From a bacterium HR20 (GTDB lineage: Bacteria > Bacteroidota > Ignavibacteria > Kapaibacteriales > NICIL-2), in contig BEHW01000013.1 in the NCBI GenBank assembly GCA_002898675.1, positions 1 through 30,993 on the forward strand: a stretch of 30,993 bases of DNA, given 5' to 3'. Each line of letters opens with the position of its first letter. Within the stretch, counting starts at the first letter, position 1. This document shows, piece after piece, positions 24,382 to 30,993 of this stretch. The translations under genes were made by a program, and so were the position numbers. The notes under the pieces were generated by a model. It made no database searches. It was not told where the DNA came from and was given only the letters and a program-made list of their open reading frames with translations.

Positions 24382-25452
24382 TCAGAATCGGAAATGCACA
24401 CCAACCTTGAACAGCACACAGTGGAGCCGAGCGGTGTTGACAATGAAGTTGTCCGGCGCATCCACTGAAGGCGGACAGATCGCGCATGGCGTTCGCACGT
24501 TGAGTCGCTGGTAGCGATACCCAACAGCGATCACCAGCCACTTCCAGGCAGTTGTTCCCGCTCCCGCCCCGAGGAACCATTGGCTGTACTCTTCAGGATT
24601 GAGCGAGGGGTCTTTGCCAGCACCAGCGAAGTCTGTGTTCAGGAACGTTCCCCCTTCGAGGAAAAGAAATGGCTGCCAGCCGCTCGATTGCTCCCGGTAG
24701 TCCACTACATACGCTGCCGAGGGATCGAGCTGCGTGTACGGCACAGGGACTTCGCGATAGTCATCGCCGAGCACCAGAGGCGTTTGTTCATTGAACGTGC
24801 ACGAGTCGGGTTGGTAGCCCGCAGCGCGTGTGATTTCGCCTTGCGGCGAAAACCAATAGCGGAGCTGCCCGCCGAGCGGAATTCGCCAGCGCGCGCCATC
24901 AGAACTTGCTCCTGCCAAAAACCCGAGCGCCCATCGCTTCCCAAGCCACGTCCCAAACGGCGCAACAACAACTTCGAGCGAGGGGAAAAGCTGCGATGAA
25001 CCAATCCTCCGCACTGAGGTATCTTTCCCCGTTACGCCGCCAATTGCATGCACCTCGACAAACGATGCCGATGGTTCTGGTGGTCGCACACGGCGCTCGT
25101 ACTGCCGCACGGGCAATATCGGAAAAATGCGCGGGTGATCATCGAGCCCCAAGCCGACCGTCCCTGCTTCGAGAATGCTGCTAATTGGCACGAGTGTGTC
25201 GCGGCAGTTGCCAGCGACTACATACTGAATGCGCACTGCCTGCGTGATGCCATCAGGAAGAAAGCTCCGCACGAACGACCGACACTGCTCAATACGGACG
25301 CGATCGCGGAGCAACACGTAGAGCTGCTTGGCATCCTTCGAAGCGCGCCCCGGAAGCGGGCAATCCCGGCAATCCTGGGCACCAGCAACCTCTAGCAGCA
25401 AGAGGGTAGCAACCGATACCAGCCCAATCCTCCGTGGTAGCATACGTCGCAT
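24382..25452 (-). CDS. Predicted outer-membrane beta-barrel protein, unknown function
   Basis: This 356-residue protein has a signal peptide (about residues 1-25, ending VAGAQ), then a Cys-rich start QDCRDCPLPG and a soluble segment to about residue 110. The C-terminal 230 residues show alternating hydrophobic and aromatic strands (VEVHAIGGV, SLEVVVAPFGTWLG, GGQLRYWFS, WQPFLFLEGGTFL, WLVIAVGYRYQRLNV) and end in KVGVHFRF. The final Phe fits the C-terminal signal recognised by the BAM machinery. The expected barrel has about 8-10 strands. No family is recognised. A clear GGAGG lies 8 bases before the ATG at 25452, unusual here because most starts lack a Shine-Dalgarno sequence; a second ATG at 25443 is possible. 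It is the first gene of the exported-protein cluster. Confidence 0.72.
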   Translation of the reverse strand: MRRMLPRRIGLVSVATLLLLEVAGAQDCRDCPLPGRASKDAKQLYVLLRDRVRIEQCRSFVRSFLPDGITQAVRIQYVVAGNCRDTLVPISSILEAGTVGLGLDDHPRIFPILPVRQYERRVRPPEPSASFVEVHAIGGVTGKDTSVRRIGSSQLFPSLEVVVAPFGTWLGKRWALGFLAGASSDGARWRIPLGGQLRYWFSPQGEITRAAGYQPDSCTFNEQTPLVLGDDYREVPVPYTQLDPSAAYVVDYREQSSGWQPFLFLEGGTFLNTDFAGAGKDPSLNPEEYSQWFLGAGAGTTAWKWLVIAVGYRYQRLNVRTPCAICPPSVDAPDNFIVNTARLHCVLFKVGVHFRF

Positions 25453-25476
25453 TAGACCGTCCTCCAGTGACTCATG

Positions 25477-25507
25477 CGAACATAGGAACTAGCATCGCGC
25501 GATGCAA
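25477..25507 (-). promoter_or_regulatory. Promoter of the exported-protein cluster with a palindrome in the spacer
   Basis: On the minus strand TTG (25507-25505) is followed 20 bases later by TATGTTCG (25484-25477), one mismatch from TAnnTTTG, and the ATG at 25452 is 25 bases beyond. This is the only box in the window with a good -33 partner. The 14-base perfect palindrome GCATCGCGCGATGC (25492-25505) fills most of the spacer, where a bound protein would block or modulate polymerase. A palindrome of this length may also arise by chance. Confidence 0.5.
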
Positions 25508-25615
25508 CGGTGAGAACCTTCCCACCTGACCGCAGCACTGTACGCACAGGCCTGGTGAGGATGTGTAATTTGCAGCTGACTACTTGCTCTGTTCGAGACA
25601 TTGGCACCATCGCCC

Positions 25616-26800
25616 ATGGATGCACAGCGTTCCCCCATTCGATTGACTGAGTACAGCCACGGTGCTGGATGCGGCTGCAAACTCAGTCCTCGCGTTCTGG
25701 AAGAGATCCTGCGCGGACAGACAACCAGCCGACGAACGCATCCGGAATTGCTCGTCGGCAATGACACGCACGACGATGCCGCCGTGCTCGATTTAGGCAA
25801 TGGCACTGGACTAGTCAGCACAACGGACTTTTTCATGCCGATTGTGGACGATCCGTACCAGTTCGGACGCATTGCCTCCGCAAATGCAATCAGCGACGTT
25901 TACGCAATGGGGGGCATGCCTCTGTTAGCGCTCGGCATCCTCGGATGGCCAATCGAAAAACTCGGACCGGACGTCGCCGCAGAAGTTGTACGCGGAAGCC
26001 GCGACGTTTGCGACGAAGCCGGCATTCCACTTGCTGGCGGCCATAGCATTGACGCCCCCGAGCCAATCTACGGCTTAGCTGTCAGCGGGATCGTGGAGCT
26101 GCCCTACCTCAAACGGAACTCAGGCGCCATGCCCGGCGACAACGTGTATTTGACCAAACCGCTCGGCATCGGTGTGGTGACAACCGCACAAAAGCGTGGC
26201 ATTGCCCGCCCAAAGGACGTCGAACGCGCCATCAGCTGGATGACCACGCTCAATCGGCTCGGCCCGATCCTTGCGCGCACCGAAGGCGTAACTGCAATGA
26301 CTGACGTCACGGGGTTCGGATTGCTCGGGCATTTGCTCGAAATCGCACGGTCGAGCAACGTCGTCATTGAGCTGGAATGGGATGCCGTCCCGGTCCTCCC
26401 CTGGACCGATGCGTACATTGACATGGATGCAATTCCCGGTGGCACGCGTCGCAACTGGTTTAGCTACGGCCAGCTGGTTGGTCTGGCTCAAGAGTTTGTG
26501 CTTTACGAGTCTCGCAAATCCCGTGAGTCGCCCTTCGATAGCCGATCGCTGGAGGAACAGTGGGCGGTATATAAGCACATCCTCGCCATCGCATGCGATC
26601 CGCAAACGAGCGGCGGCTTGCTCGTCTGCGTCTCCGAAGAGTGGGAGGGGACAGAAGCAGTCGAGGAGATCTTTCGCTCGTATGGCCTCAGCGAGCTTGC
26701 CTTCCCCATCGGCAAGTGCTACCCCCGTGAAGCTGGCGATCCCTACGTTGTCTTACCCGTCTACTTACCTGACCAACATCCTCGCGAGATCGAACGATGA
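25616..26800 (+). CDS. selD: Selenide, water dikinase (selenophosphate synthetase)
   Basis: SelD makes selenophosphate from selenide and ATP, the selenium donor for selenocysteine and selenouridine. The 394-residue protein begins near IRLTEYSHGAGCGCKLSP, where Cys19 and Lys22 match the catalytic Cys17 and Lys20 of E. coli; the position is Cys rather than selenocysteine. Further motifs are NDTHDDAAVLDL, STTDFFMPIVDDPYQFGRIASANAISDVYAMGG in pattern, LAGGHSIDAPEP and the C-terminal CDPQTSGGLL, all typical of the AIRS-like fold. The ATG at 25616 fits the family better than a TTG five codons earlier. No selA, selB, selC or selU is in the window, so whether the cell makes selenoproteins cannot be judged. 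Its stop overlaps the pntAA start as ATGA, so the two genes are co-expressed. Confidence 0.96.
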   Translation: MDAQRSPIRLTEYSHGAGCGCKLSPRVLEEILRGQTTSRRTHPELLVGNDTHDDAAVLDLGNGTGLVSTTDFFMPIVDDPYQFGRIASANAISDVYAMGGMPLLALGILGWPIEKLGPDVAAEVVRGSRDVCDEAGIPLAGGHSIDAPEPIYGLAVSGIVELPYLKRNSGAMPGDNVYLTKPLGIGVVTTAQKRGIARPKDVERAISWMTTLNRLGPILARTEGVTAMTDVTGFGLLGHLLEIARSSNVVIELEWDAVPVLPWTDAYIDMDAIPGGTRRNWFSYGQLVGLAQEFVLYESRKSRESPFDSRSLEEQWAVYKHILAIACDPQTSGGLLVCVSEEWEGTEAVEEIFRSYGLSELAFPIGKCYPREAGDPYVVLPVYLPDQHPREIER

Positions 26801-27885
26801 CAATCGGCATCCTTGCGGAGCATCGCTACAACCCGCTCGAGCGCCGCGTCGCGCTTGTCCCTGAATCGGTCAAGCGTTTAGTCGAGCGCGGCTTCCGCGT
26901 TGCGATCGAATCTGGCGCAGGAGAACTGGCATACTACGCCGACGAACTCTATGCACAAGCGGGTGCAACGATTCTCGATCGCGATGCCATCCTTGCCCGG
27001 GCAGATTTTCTCTGCACGCTCACGTTCCCCGCTGCACTTGCTGCCGAGATCCGCAGCGGACAAACGCTCATCACACTGGCGCAGCGGTGGAAACACGCCG
27101 AACCGATTGCCGAGCTCCTTGCGCGTGGGGTCCGCATTCTGGCGCTCGAGCAAATACCGCGCACCAGCCGTGCCCAGACGATGGATGTTCTCAGCTCGAT
27201 GGCTACTGTTGCCGGATACGTCGCTGCACTCATCGCTGCGGAAAAGCTCCCGCGCTTTTTCCCCATGTCCATAACGGCTGCCGGGACAATTCCCCCTGCT
27301 GAATGCGTGGTCATCGGTGCCGGTGTTGCTGGCCTCCAAGCAATCGCGACCGCACGGCGATTGGGCGCGCAAGTTTTCGGCTACGACGTTCGTCCTGCAG
27401 CGCAGGAGCAAATTCTCAGTCTCGGCGCACGCCCGATCGCAATTGACATCGGCACAACTGACACAGAAACCAGCAGCGGCTATGCTCGCCAGCTCGGCCC
27501 AGAGCAGCTTGAGCGTCAACGCCAAGGGCTGGCGCCGTACATCGCGCGTGCAGACGTTGTCATCACAACGGCTGCTGTCCCTGGCACACGCGCACCGCTT
27601 CTTCTGACTCGTTCGATGCTCGATGCGATGAAGCCAGGATCTGTCGTCATTGACCTTGCAGCTGAAAGCGGCGGGAACACCGAAGCAACGCAGCCCGGCC
27701 AGGACGTCACACTCCCCAATGGGGTGACCATCGCAGCACCACTGCTGCTCCCAGCGCAGTTACCCCAGCACGCATCCGCACTCTTTTCGCGGAATCTTAC
27801 GAACCTGCTGCTTCTGTTTGTGACGCCGGAGGGCATCCACACTGAAAGCGACGACGAGATCATCCGCGCACTCGTGCTCAACTAG
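26797..27885 (+). CDS. pntAA: NAD(P) transhydrogenase alpha-1 subunit-like protein (orphan)
   Basis: This 362-residue soluble protein matches domain I of proton-translocating transhydrogenase, the NAD(H)-binding subunit, and more distantly alanine dehydrogenase. The RQD loop is complete (Arg122, Gln127, Asp130 in PRTSRAQTMDVLSS), the Rossmann loop is GAGVAGLQA (174-182) and the NADH-selecting Asp197 stands in GYDVRP. The late blocks ADVVITTAAVPG and SVVIDLAAESGGN are those of PntA. The usual LSSQAN is changed to LSSMAT just after the loop. Working transhydrogenase also needs the membrane part (PntAB) and PntB, normally directly downstream; here the next gene is yebC, so this copy is isolated. 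It may pair with subunits elsewhere or have another dehydrogenase role. It overlaps selD by four bases (ATGA). Confidence 0.88.
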   Translation: MTIGILAEHRYNPLERRVALVPESVKRLVERGFRVAIESGAGELAYYADELYAQAGATILDRDAILARADFLCTLTFPAALAAEIRSGQTLITLAQRWKHAEPIAELLARGVRILALEQIPRTSRAQTMDVLSSMATVAGYVAALIAAEKLPRFFPMSITAAGTIPPAECVVIGAGVAGLQAIATARRLGAQVFGYDVRPAAQEQILSLGARPIAIDIGTTDTETSSGYARQLGPEQLERQRQGLAPYIARADVVITTAAVPGTRAPLLLTRSMLDAMKPGSVVIDLAAESGGNTEATQPGQDVTLPNGVTIAAPLLLPAQLPQHASALFSRNLTNLLLLFVTPEGIHTESDDEIIRALVLN

Positions 27886-27944
27886 ACCCCAAGCAACGGC
27901 CTCTTTCTGCCAAGCAAGCACCGTGCATGTGCATGCTGCTGCGG

Positions 27945-27952
27945 TAACTTTG
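27945..27952 (+). promoter_or_regulatory. Bacteroidota-type -7 promoter box for yebC (TAACTTTG)
   Basis: TAACTTTG ends exactly 28 bases before the yebC ATG at 27980 and is identical to the box before the ABC ATPase gene. TGCATG occurs twice in tandem just upstream (27924-27935). No TTG is found at -33. The box argues against the longer start at 27923, which lies upstream of the promoter. Confidence 0.6.
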
Positions 27953-27979
27953 CATGATGGAACAATTGCTCTGACATCA

Positions 27980-28693
27980 ATGGGCAGAATCTTCGAAAAG
28001 CGAAAAGCAAAGATGTTTGCCCGCTACGACCGCATGGCAAAGACCTTTACGCGGATCGGGCGGGAAATCACCATTGCCGTCAAACTTGGCGGCGCTGATC
28101 CTGCTGGCAATCCACGGCTCCGCGCTGCGCTGCAGGAAGCGCGTGCGAACAACATGCCCAAGGACCGCGTCGAAGCAGCAATCCAGCGTGCGCTCGGACG
28201 CCAAGCCGATAACCTGCAAGAAGTGCTCTACGAAGGCTATGCTCCCCACGGTGTGGCGCTGATGATCGAGACCGCAACCGATAATCCCACCCGCACCGTG
28301 GCGAACTTACGGAGCTACTTCAACAAGTTCGGTGGTTCACTTGCTCAAAGCGGGGCCGTCGAGTTCCTCTTCCAGCGGCGCGGCGTCTTCAAAGTACCGC
28401 TCGGTGCAATGCCGCGCGAGGAAATGGAACTGCTGCTGATCGAAGCAGGCGCCGACGACATCGAGTTCGACACCGATGAAAACATCCTCATCGCGTACAG
28501 CACCTTCGAAGACTTCGGACGTATGCAACGCGCTCTAGAAGAACGGGGAGTCGAGCTGCAGCTTGCACAACTTCAGTGGGTTCCTCTTTCGACCGTCAGC
28601 TTGTCCGACGAACAGATGGACGATGTTGCTCGACTCATCGAACATCTCGAGCAGGACGACGACGTCCAGCACGTCTATCACAACATTGCCTAA
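27980..28693 (+). CDS. YebC/PmpR family protein (translation factor/regulator)
   Basis: This 237-residue protein belongs to the YebC/TACO1 family, described as DNA-binding regulators and as ribosome-associated factors that help translate difficult proline stretches. The start MGRIFEKRKAKMF with AKTFTRIGREITIAVKLGG is the Bacteroidota/YeeN-like version, while E. coli YebC begins MAGHSKW. Family blocks follow: NPRLRAALQEARANNMPKDRVEAAIQRALG in pattern, YEGYAPHGVALMIETATDNPTRTVANLRS, FNKFGGSLAQSGAVEFLF, and the ending LIEHLEQDDDVQHVYHNI. All three family domains are present and the length is normal. The ATG at 27980 fits the family and a promoter box. The last four bases overlap kdsB on the other strand. 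Confidence 0.95.
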   Translation: MGRIFEKRKAKMFARYDRMAKTFTRIGREITIAVKLGGADPAGNPRLRAALQEARANNMPKDRVEAAIQRALGRQADNLQEVLYEGYAPHGVALMIETATDNPTRTVANLRSYFNKFGGSLAQSGAVEFLFQRRGVFKVPLGAMPREEMELLLIEAGADDIEFDTDENILIAYSTFEDFGRMQRALEERGVELQLAQLQWVPLSTVSLSDEQMDDVARLIEHLEQDDDVQHVYHNIA

Positions 28694-29430
28694 CGAGCAC
28701 GCAAGTACGCACGCACACGCTCTGCATCAGCGGGAGTATCCACAGCAACGAGCACCGCATCGGTCGGCACACACAGGATGACCGCACCATCGAGGAGCAA
28801 TCGGAGCTGCTCGAGCGATTCAGCACATTCGATCGGATGTGGGGGAAGGTGCGCAAAGCGCTCGAGCGCACGCCGCCGGTACGCGTAGATGCCGATGTGC
28901 TTCCAGTAGAGCCCCAGCTCCCCTACACCGCGCTTCCGATCGGCTGGGATTGGCGCGCGCGAAAAGTAGAGCGCTGTACCATCGTTGCGGCAGATGACTT
29001 TGCATGTGGTGGGGCTGGTTACTTCTTCCTGACGGGCAATAGCGGTAATGGGCGTTGCGACATCGGCGTGCTCATTGCGCTCCAGCGCGCCGCGCAGATC
29101 GCTCAGAAGCGCTGGTGGCACCAGTGGCTCATCGGCTTGGAGATTGACGATGATTTCCGCGTCGCTATACCAGCGTTCGACTGCATACGCGATGCGGTCG
29201 GTGCCGCTTGGTAGCGCGGCGGGTGTCATGTGCCAGCGGCAGCCGAGCCGCACGCACTCCCGACCGACGCGTTCATCATCGGTGAGCACGACGACAGCGT
29301 CGAATCCTTCCGCTTCTGATGCAGCTCGCCAGACGCGTTCGAGCATGGTCTGCCCCTCCAGATCGCAGAGCACTTTCCCCGGGAAGCGCTCCGAGCCATA
29401 GCGTGCGGGAATTGCAACGATCGAACGCAT
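28690..29430 (-). CDS. kdsB: 3-deoxy-manno-octulosonate cytidylyltransferase
   Basis: KdsB activates Kdo as CMP-Kdo for lipopolysaccharide core synthesis in the cytoplasm. The 246-residue protein starts RSIVAIPARYGSERFPGKVL, the CTP-binding P-loop-like motif of the family. Next come VVVLTDDERV, SGTDRIAY, the metal/substrate motif NLQADEPLVPP, and GTALYFSRAPIP, with HIGIYAYRR and the final AVDTPADAERVRA. All key blocks are present at normal length. The ATG at 29430 is preferred over a GTG at 29439 that directly follows the gcvT stop. It lies 9 bases after gcvT and is presumably transcribed with it, although the two functions are unrelated. Its end overlaps yebC by four bases in convergent orientation. 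It shows that this organism makes Kdo-containing LPS. Confidence 0.96.
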   Translation of the reverse strand: MRSIVAIPARYGSERFPGKVLCDLEGQTMLERVWRAASEAEGFDAVVVLTDDERVGRECVRLGCRWHMTPAALPSGTDRIAYAVERWYSDAEIIVNLQADEPLVPPALLSDLRGALERNEHADVATPITAIARQEEVTSPTTCKVICRNDGTALYFSRAPIPADRKRGVGELGLYWKHIGIYAYRRRALERFAHLPPHPIECAESLEQLRLLLDGAVILCVPTDAVLVAVDTPADAERVRAYLRAR

Positions 29431-29439
29431 ACCACGCAC

Positions 29440-30558
29440 TCAGGCTGCTGGGGATGCACTGCTTGGCGGCGGGTAGAACGGCAACTTCACAACGTGTGCA
29501 CTGCTCGAACGTGTGCCTGCAACAATCTCGAACCGCGTTCCTGGCTCAGCAAGCGCAAGCGGAACATATCCCATCCCGATCGGCACACCGAGCGAGGGAG
29601 AAATCGAGCCACTGGTGACGTTGCCGACTGTGCATCCATTCTGGACAATCGCGTACCCATGCCGTGGGATGAATCGCTCGCTTTCAACGACGAACCCAAC
29701 GAGCTTGCGCTCAAGACCGCGCTCCTTTTGTTCGAGCAACGCTGTACGTCCGATGAACTCACCTTTCTGGAGCTTTGTGATCCATCCCAGCCCAGCTTCG
29801 AGTGGAGAGGTCGTCTCGTCAATATCGTTCCCGTAGAGGCAGTAGCCTTTCTCGAGCCGAAGCGTGTCGCGTGCGCCAAGCCCAGCTGGTTCAATACCGT
29901 GCGGTGCACCCGACTCCATGATCGCATTCCAGACACGCTCGGCGATGGGTTCCTCCCCGCGGAAGTATAGTTCGAATCCAAGCTCACCAGTATAGCCGGT
30001 GCGTGAGATGATCATTGGCACTCCCGCCAACTCGCCGGCTATGAAGCTGTAGTAGGCCAACCCGGCTAAATCCACGTCAGTGAGCGGTTGCAGTGTTGCG
30101 AGGGATTGGGGACCTTGGACTGCAAGGAGATTGATTTGCTGGCTGACATTCTCGATCGTGACATCGAACGCCGCGGCATGCGATGCGACCCACTGCCAGT
30201 CCTTCTGCTCGCACGCTCCGTTGACAACGAGCATGAAGCTCTCCTCCCCAAGCCGATAGACGAGCAAATCATCCACGATGCCGCCTGTATCTGTGCACAT
30301 CGCTGAGTACTGCGCTTTGCCGGGAGTGAGTTTCGATGCATCGTTGACGGTCAGGTACTGCACAAGGTCGAGCGCTTGCCGGCCGCGGATTTCGAACTCT
30401 CCCATGTGCGAAACATCAAACATGCCAACCCGCGTTCGCACAGCAAGATGCTCTGCGAGGATGCCATTTCGGTAATGGAGCGGCATCTCGAAACCAGCAA
30501 AGGGGACAAGCTTTGCTCCCAACCGTTGGTGGAGGTGGTAGAACCGCGTACGTTGCAT
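29440..30558 (-). CDS. gcvT: Aminomethyltransferase (glycine cleavage T protein)
   Basis: GcvT transfers the methylene group from the aminomethyl-lipoyl H protein to tetrahydrofolate, releasing ammonia, in the cytoplasmic glycine cleavage system. The 372-residue protein carries the full family pattern: RLGAKLVPFAGFEMPLHY, MFDVSHMGEFEIRG, the segment around YSAMCTDTGGIVDDLLVYRL, LLAVQGPQSLATLQ, SRTGYTGELGFELYF, ARDTLRLEKGYCLYGND and GEFIGRTAL. The C-terminal beta-barrel (GNVTSGSISPSLGVPIGMGYVP) is intact, and a short Ser/Pro/Ala tail is added. gcvH and gcvP are not nearby. The ATG at 30558 lies 32 bases after a TATCTTTG promoter box. It is divergent from lolA (111-base gap) and followed by kdsB after 9 bases. 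Confidence 0.97.
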   Translation of the reverse strand: MQRTRFYHLHQRLGAKLVPFAGFEMPLHYRNGILAEHLAVRTRVGMFDVSHMGEFEIRGRQALDLVQYLTVNDASKLTPGKAQYSAMCTDTGGIVDDLLVYRLGEESFMLVVNGACEQKDWQWVASHAAAFDVTIENVSQQINLLAVQGPQSLATLQPLTDVDLAGLAYYSFIAGELAGVPMIISRTGYTGELGFELYFRGEEPIAERVWNAIMESGAPHGIEPAGLGARDTLRLEKGYCLYGNDIDETTSPLEAGLGWITKLQKGEFIGRTALLEQKERGLERKLVGFVVESERFIPRHGYAIVQNGCTVGNVTSGSISPSLGVPIGMGYVPLALAEPGTRFEIVAGTRSSSAHVVKLPFYPPPSSASPAA

Positions 30559-30589
30559 TGCGCTCGTCGAGAATGGATGAAAACGGGGA

Positions 30590-30597
30590 CAAAGATA
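30590..30597 (-). promoter_or_regulatory. Bacteroidota-type -7 promoter box for gcvT (TATCTTTG)
   Basis: On the minus strand TATCTTTG matches TAnnTTTG exactly and is identical to the metG box. Its last base is 32 bases before the gcvT ATG. No TTG -33 partner is visible. Confidence 0.55.
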
Positions 30598-30634
30598 CGC
30601 TGCATCGTTGCATGCTGCGGGCTATGCTCGCTCG

Positions 30635-30641
30635 TATTTTG
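30635..30641 (+). promoter_or_regulatory. Possible -7 promoter box for lolA (TATTTTG)
   Basis: TATTTTG is the TAnnTTTG element with one central base fewer and ends 29 bases before the ATG at 30670. TTG lies 24 bases upstream of it, slightly far for a -33 element. With the gcvT box it would make the 111-base gap a divergent promoter region. Confidence 0.4.
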
Positions 30642-30669
30642 CAGTGGGTTCCTCCCCTTCACGTGCAGT

Positions 30670-30993
30670 ATGTCACATTCGGTGGCTGTTTGGCTTCTTC
30701 CTCTTTGCGGGTTTTACAGCCTCGCAGTGGCGGCAACGCCCTACGAGCAACTTCTTGCTCGCATTTCGCACGCGCGCAGCATTACGTGCACCGCGATCGC
30801 CGATGAGGGGGAAACCATCCGCATCGTTGCAACGCGCCAAGGAAAGTTCCGACTCGAAAGCAACGAGCAACAAATTGTCTGCAACGGCAAGGTGGTGTGG
30901 AACTACCGTCCTGCAACCAAAACGGTGACGATTGCGCCGGTCTCCCAACAAGCTCTCAACGACCTCTTCCGCCTTGCAGACAAGATCGCAGCA
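30670..30993 (+). CDS. lolA: Outer-membrane lipoprotein carrier LolA, 5' part
   Basis: The frame from 30670 stays open to the window end, giving the first 108 residues of a secreted protein. A signal peptide (about residues 1-22, hydrophobic WLLPLCGFYSLAVAA) is followed by PYEQLLARISHARSITCTA, then GETIRIVATRQGKFRLESN and EQQIVCNGKVVWNYRPATKT with TVTIAP. The FRLE, EQQIVxxGKxxWxYxP pattern is the LolA core, a half-barrel that carries lipoproteins across the periplasm to the outer membrane. The Cys in IVCNGK and the Cys in SITCTA are unusual but could pair. LolA would be needed by the lipoproteins encoded in this window (MsrA and the 22268-24361 protein). It is divergent from gcvT. The start is chosen for the signal peptide and promoter spacing. 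Confidence 0.85.
   Translation, partial: MSHSVAVWLLPLCGFYSLAVAATPYEQLLARISHARSITCTAIADEGETIRIVATRQGKFRLESNEQQIVCNGKVVWNYRPATKTVTIAPVSQQALNDLFRLADKIAA

Noticed and set aside
29431..29439. GTG start for kdsB at 29439, directly after the gcvT stop
   Set aside because: The ATG at 29430 fits the family N-terminus; the extension adds only three residues.
1..30993. tRNA or rRNA genes, CRISPR arrays, insertion sequences, phage genes and selenocysteine codons
   Set aside because: No gap is large enough for rRNA, and no cloverleaf, spaced repeat or transposase was seen. No gene shows an in-frame TGA within a conserved active site, so SelD cannot be linked to a selenoprotein here.

Overview
This window looks like part of the chromosome of a diderm bacterium from the Bacteroidota/Chlorobiota (FCB) group, with GC somewhat above 50% by eye. 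Five lines of evidence support this. The YebC protein opens with the MGRIFEKRKAK-type N-terminus typical of that group. There is a Bacteroidota-style TonB C-terminal domain, and a TonB-dependent receptor with a carboxypeptidase-like N-domain. A small protein matches the HYC_CC_PP pattern. Several promoter boxes of the TAnnTTTG type, the Bacteroidota -7 element, sit 27-32 bases before start codons. A Kapaibacteriota- or Ignavibacteria-like member would fit, but that rank is a guess. LolA, KdsB and a TamB/AsmA-like protein show an LPS-bearing outer membrane. I see no transposase, phage gene, CRISPR array or RNA gene. The gene set reads as compact core chromosome, and no stretch over 300 bases lacks a gene.

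Layout. 2-1752 (+): end of an amidohydrolase and an alpha/beta hydrolase. 1795-4141 (+): FtsE-like ABC ATPase, dapB and a family 2 glycosyltransferase, coupled by stop/start overlaps. 4080-5096 (-): four-helix membrane protein of unknown function, whose 3' end overlaps the glycosyltransferase gene by 62 bases. 5221-6330 (+): phosphate acetyltransferase. 10417-6257 (-): metG, an orphan DppB-type permease, msrA lipoprotein and a stand-alone TonB C-terminal domain. 10491-16254 (+): large TamB-like protein and a GNAT-like protein. 16380-19479 (+): a probable metal-uptake set made of a periplasmic heavy-metal-binding protein, a Cys-rich HYC_CC_PP-like membrane protein and a TonB-dependent receptor with a strongly structured leader.

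25452-19585 (-): four exported proteins, namely an outer-membrane barrel-like protein, a large Cys-rich lipoprotein, a PorE-like propeller/OmpA protein and a secreted thioredoxin-fold protein. This cluster is the least described part of the window. 25616-27885 (+): selD and a lone pntAA. 27980-28693 (+): yebC. 30558-28690 (-): gcvT and kdsB. 30670 to the window end (+): start of lolA.

How they work together. Much of the window concerns the cell envelope: LPS precursor synthesis (KdsB), lipoprotein transport (LolA), TamB-like assembly, TonB-driven metal import and a group of surface-exposed unknowns. Housekeeping metabolism (MetG, DapB, Pta, GcvT, SelD) is interleaved. Genes are tightly packed, with six ATGA stop/start overlaps and three convergent overlaps.
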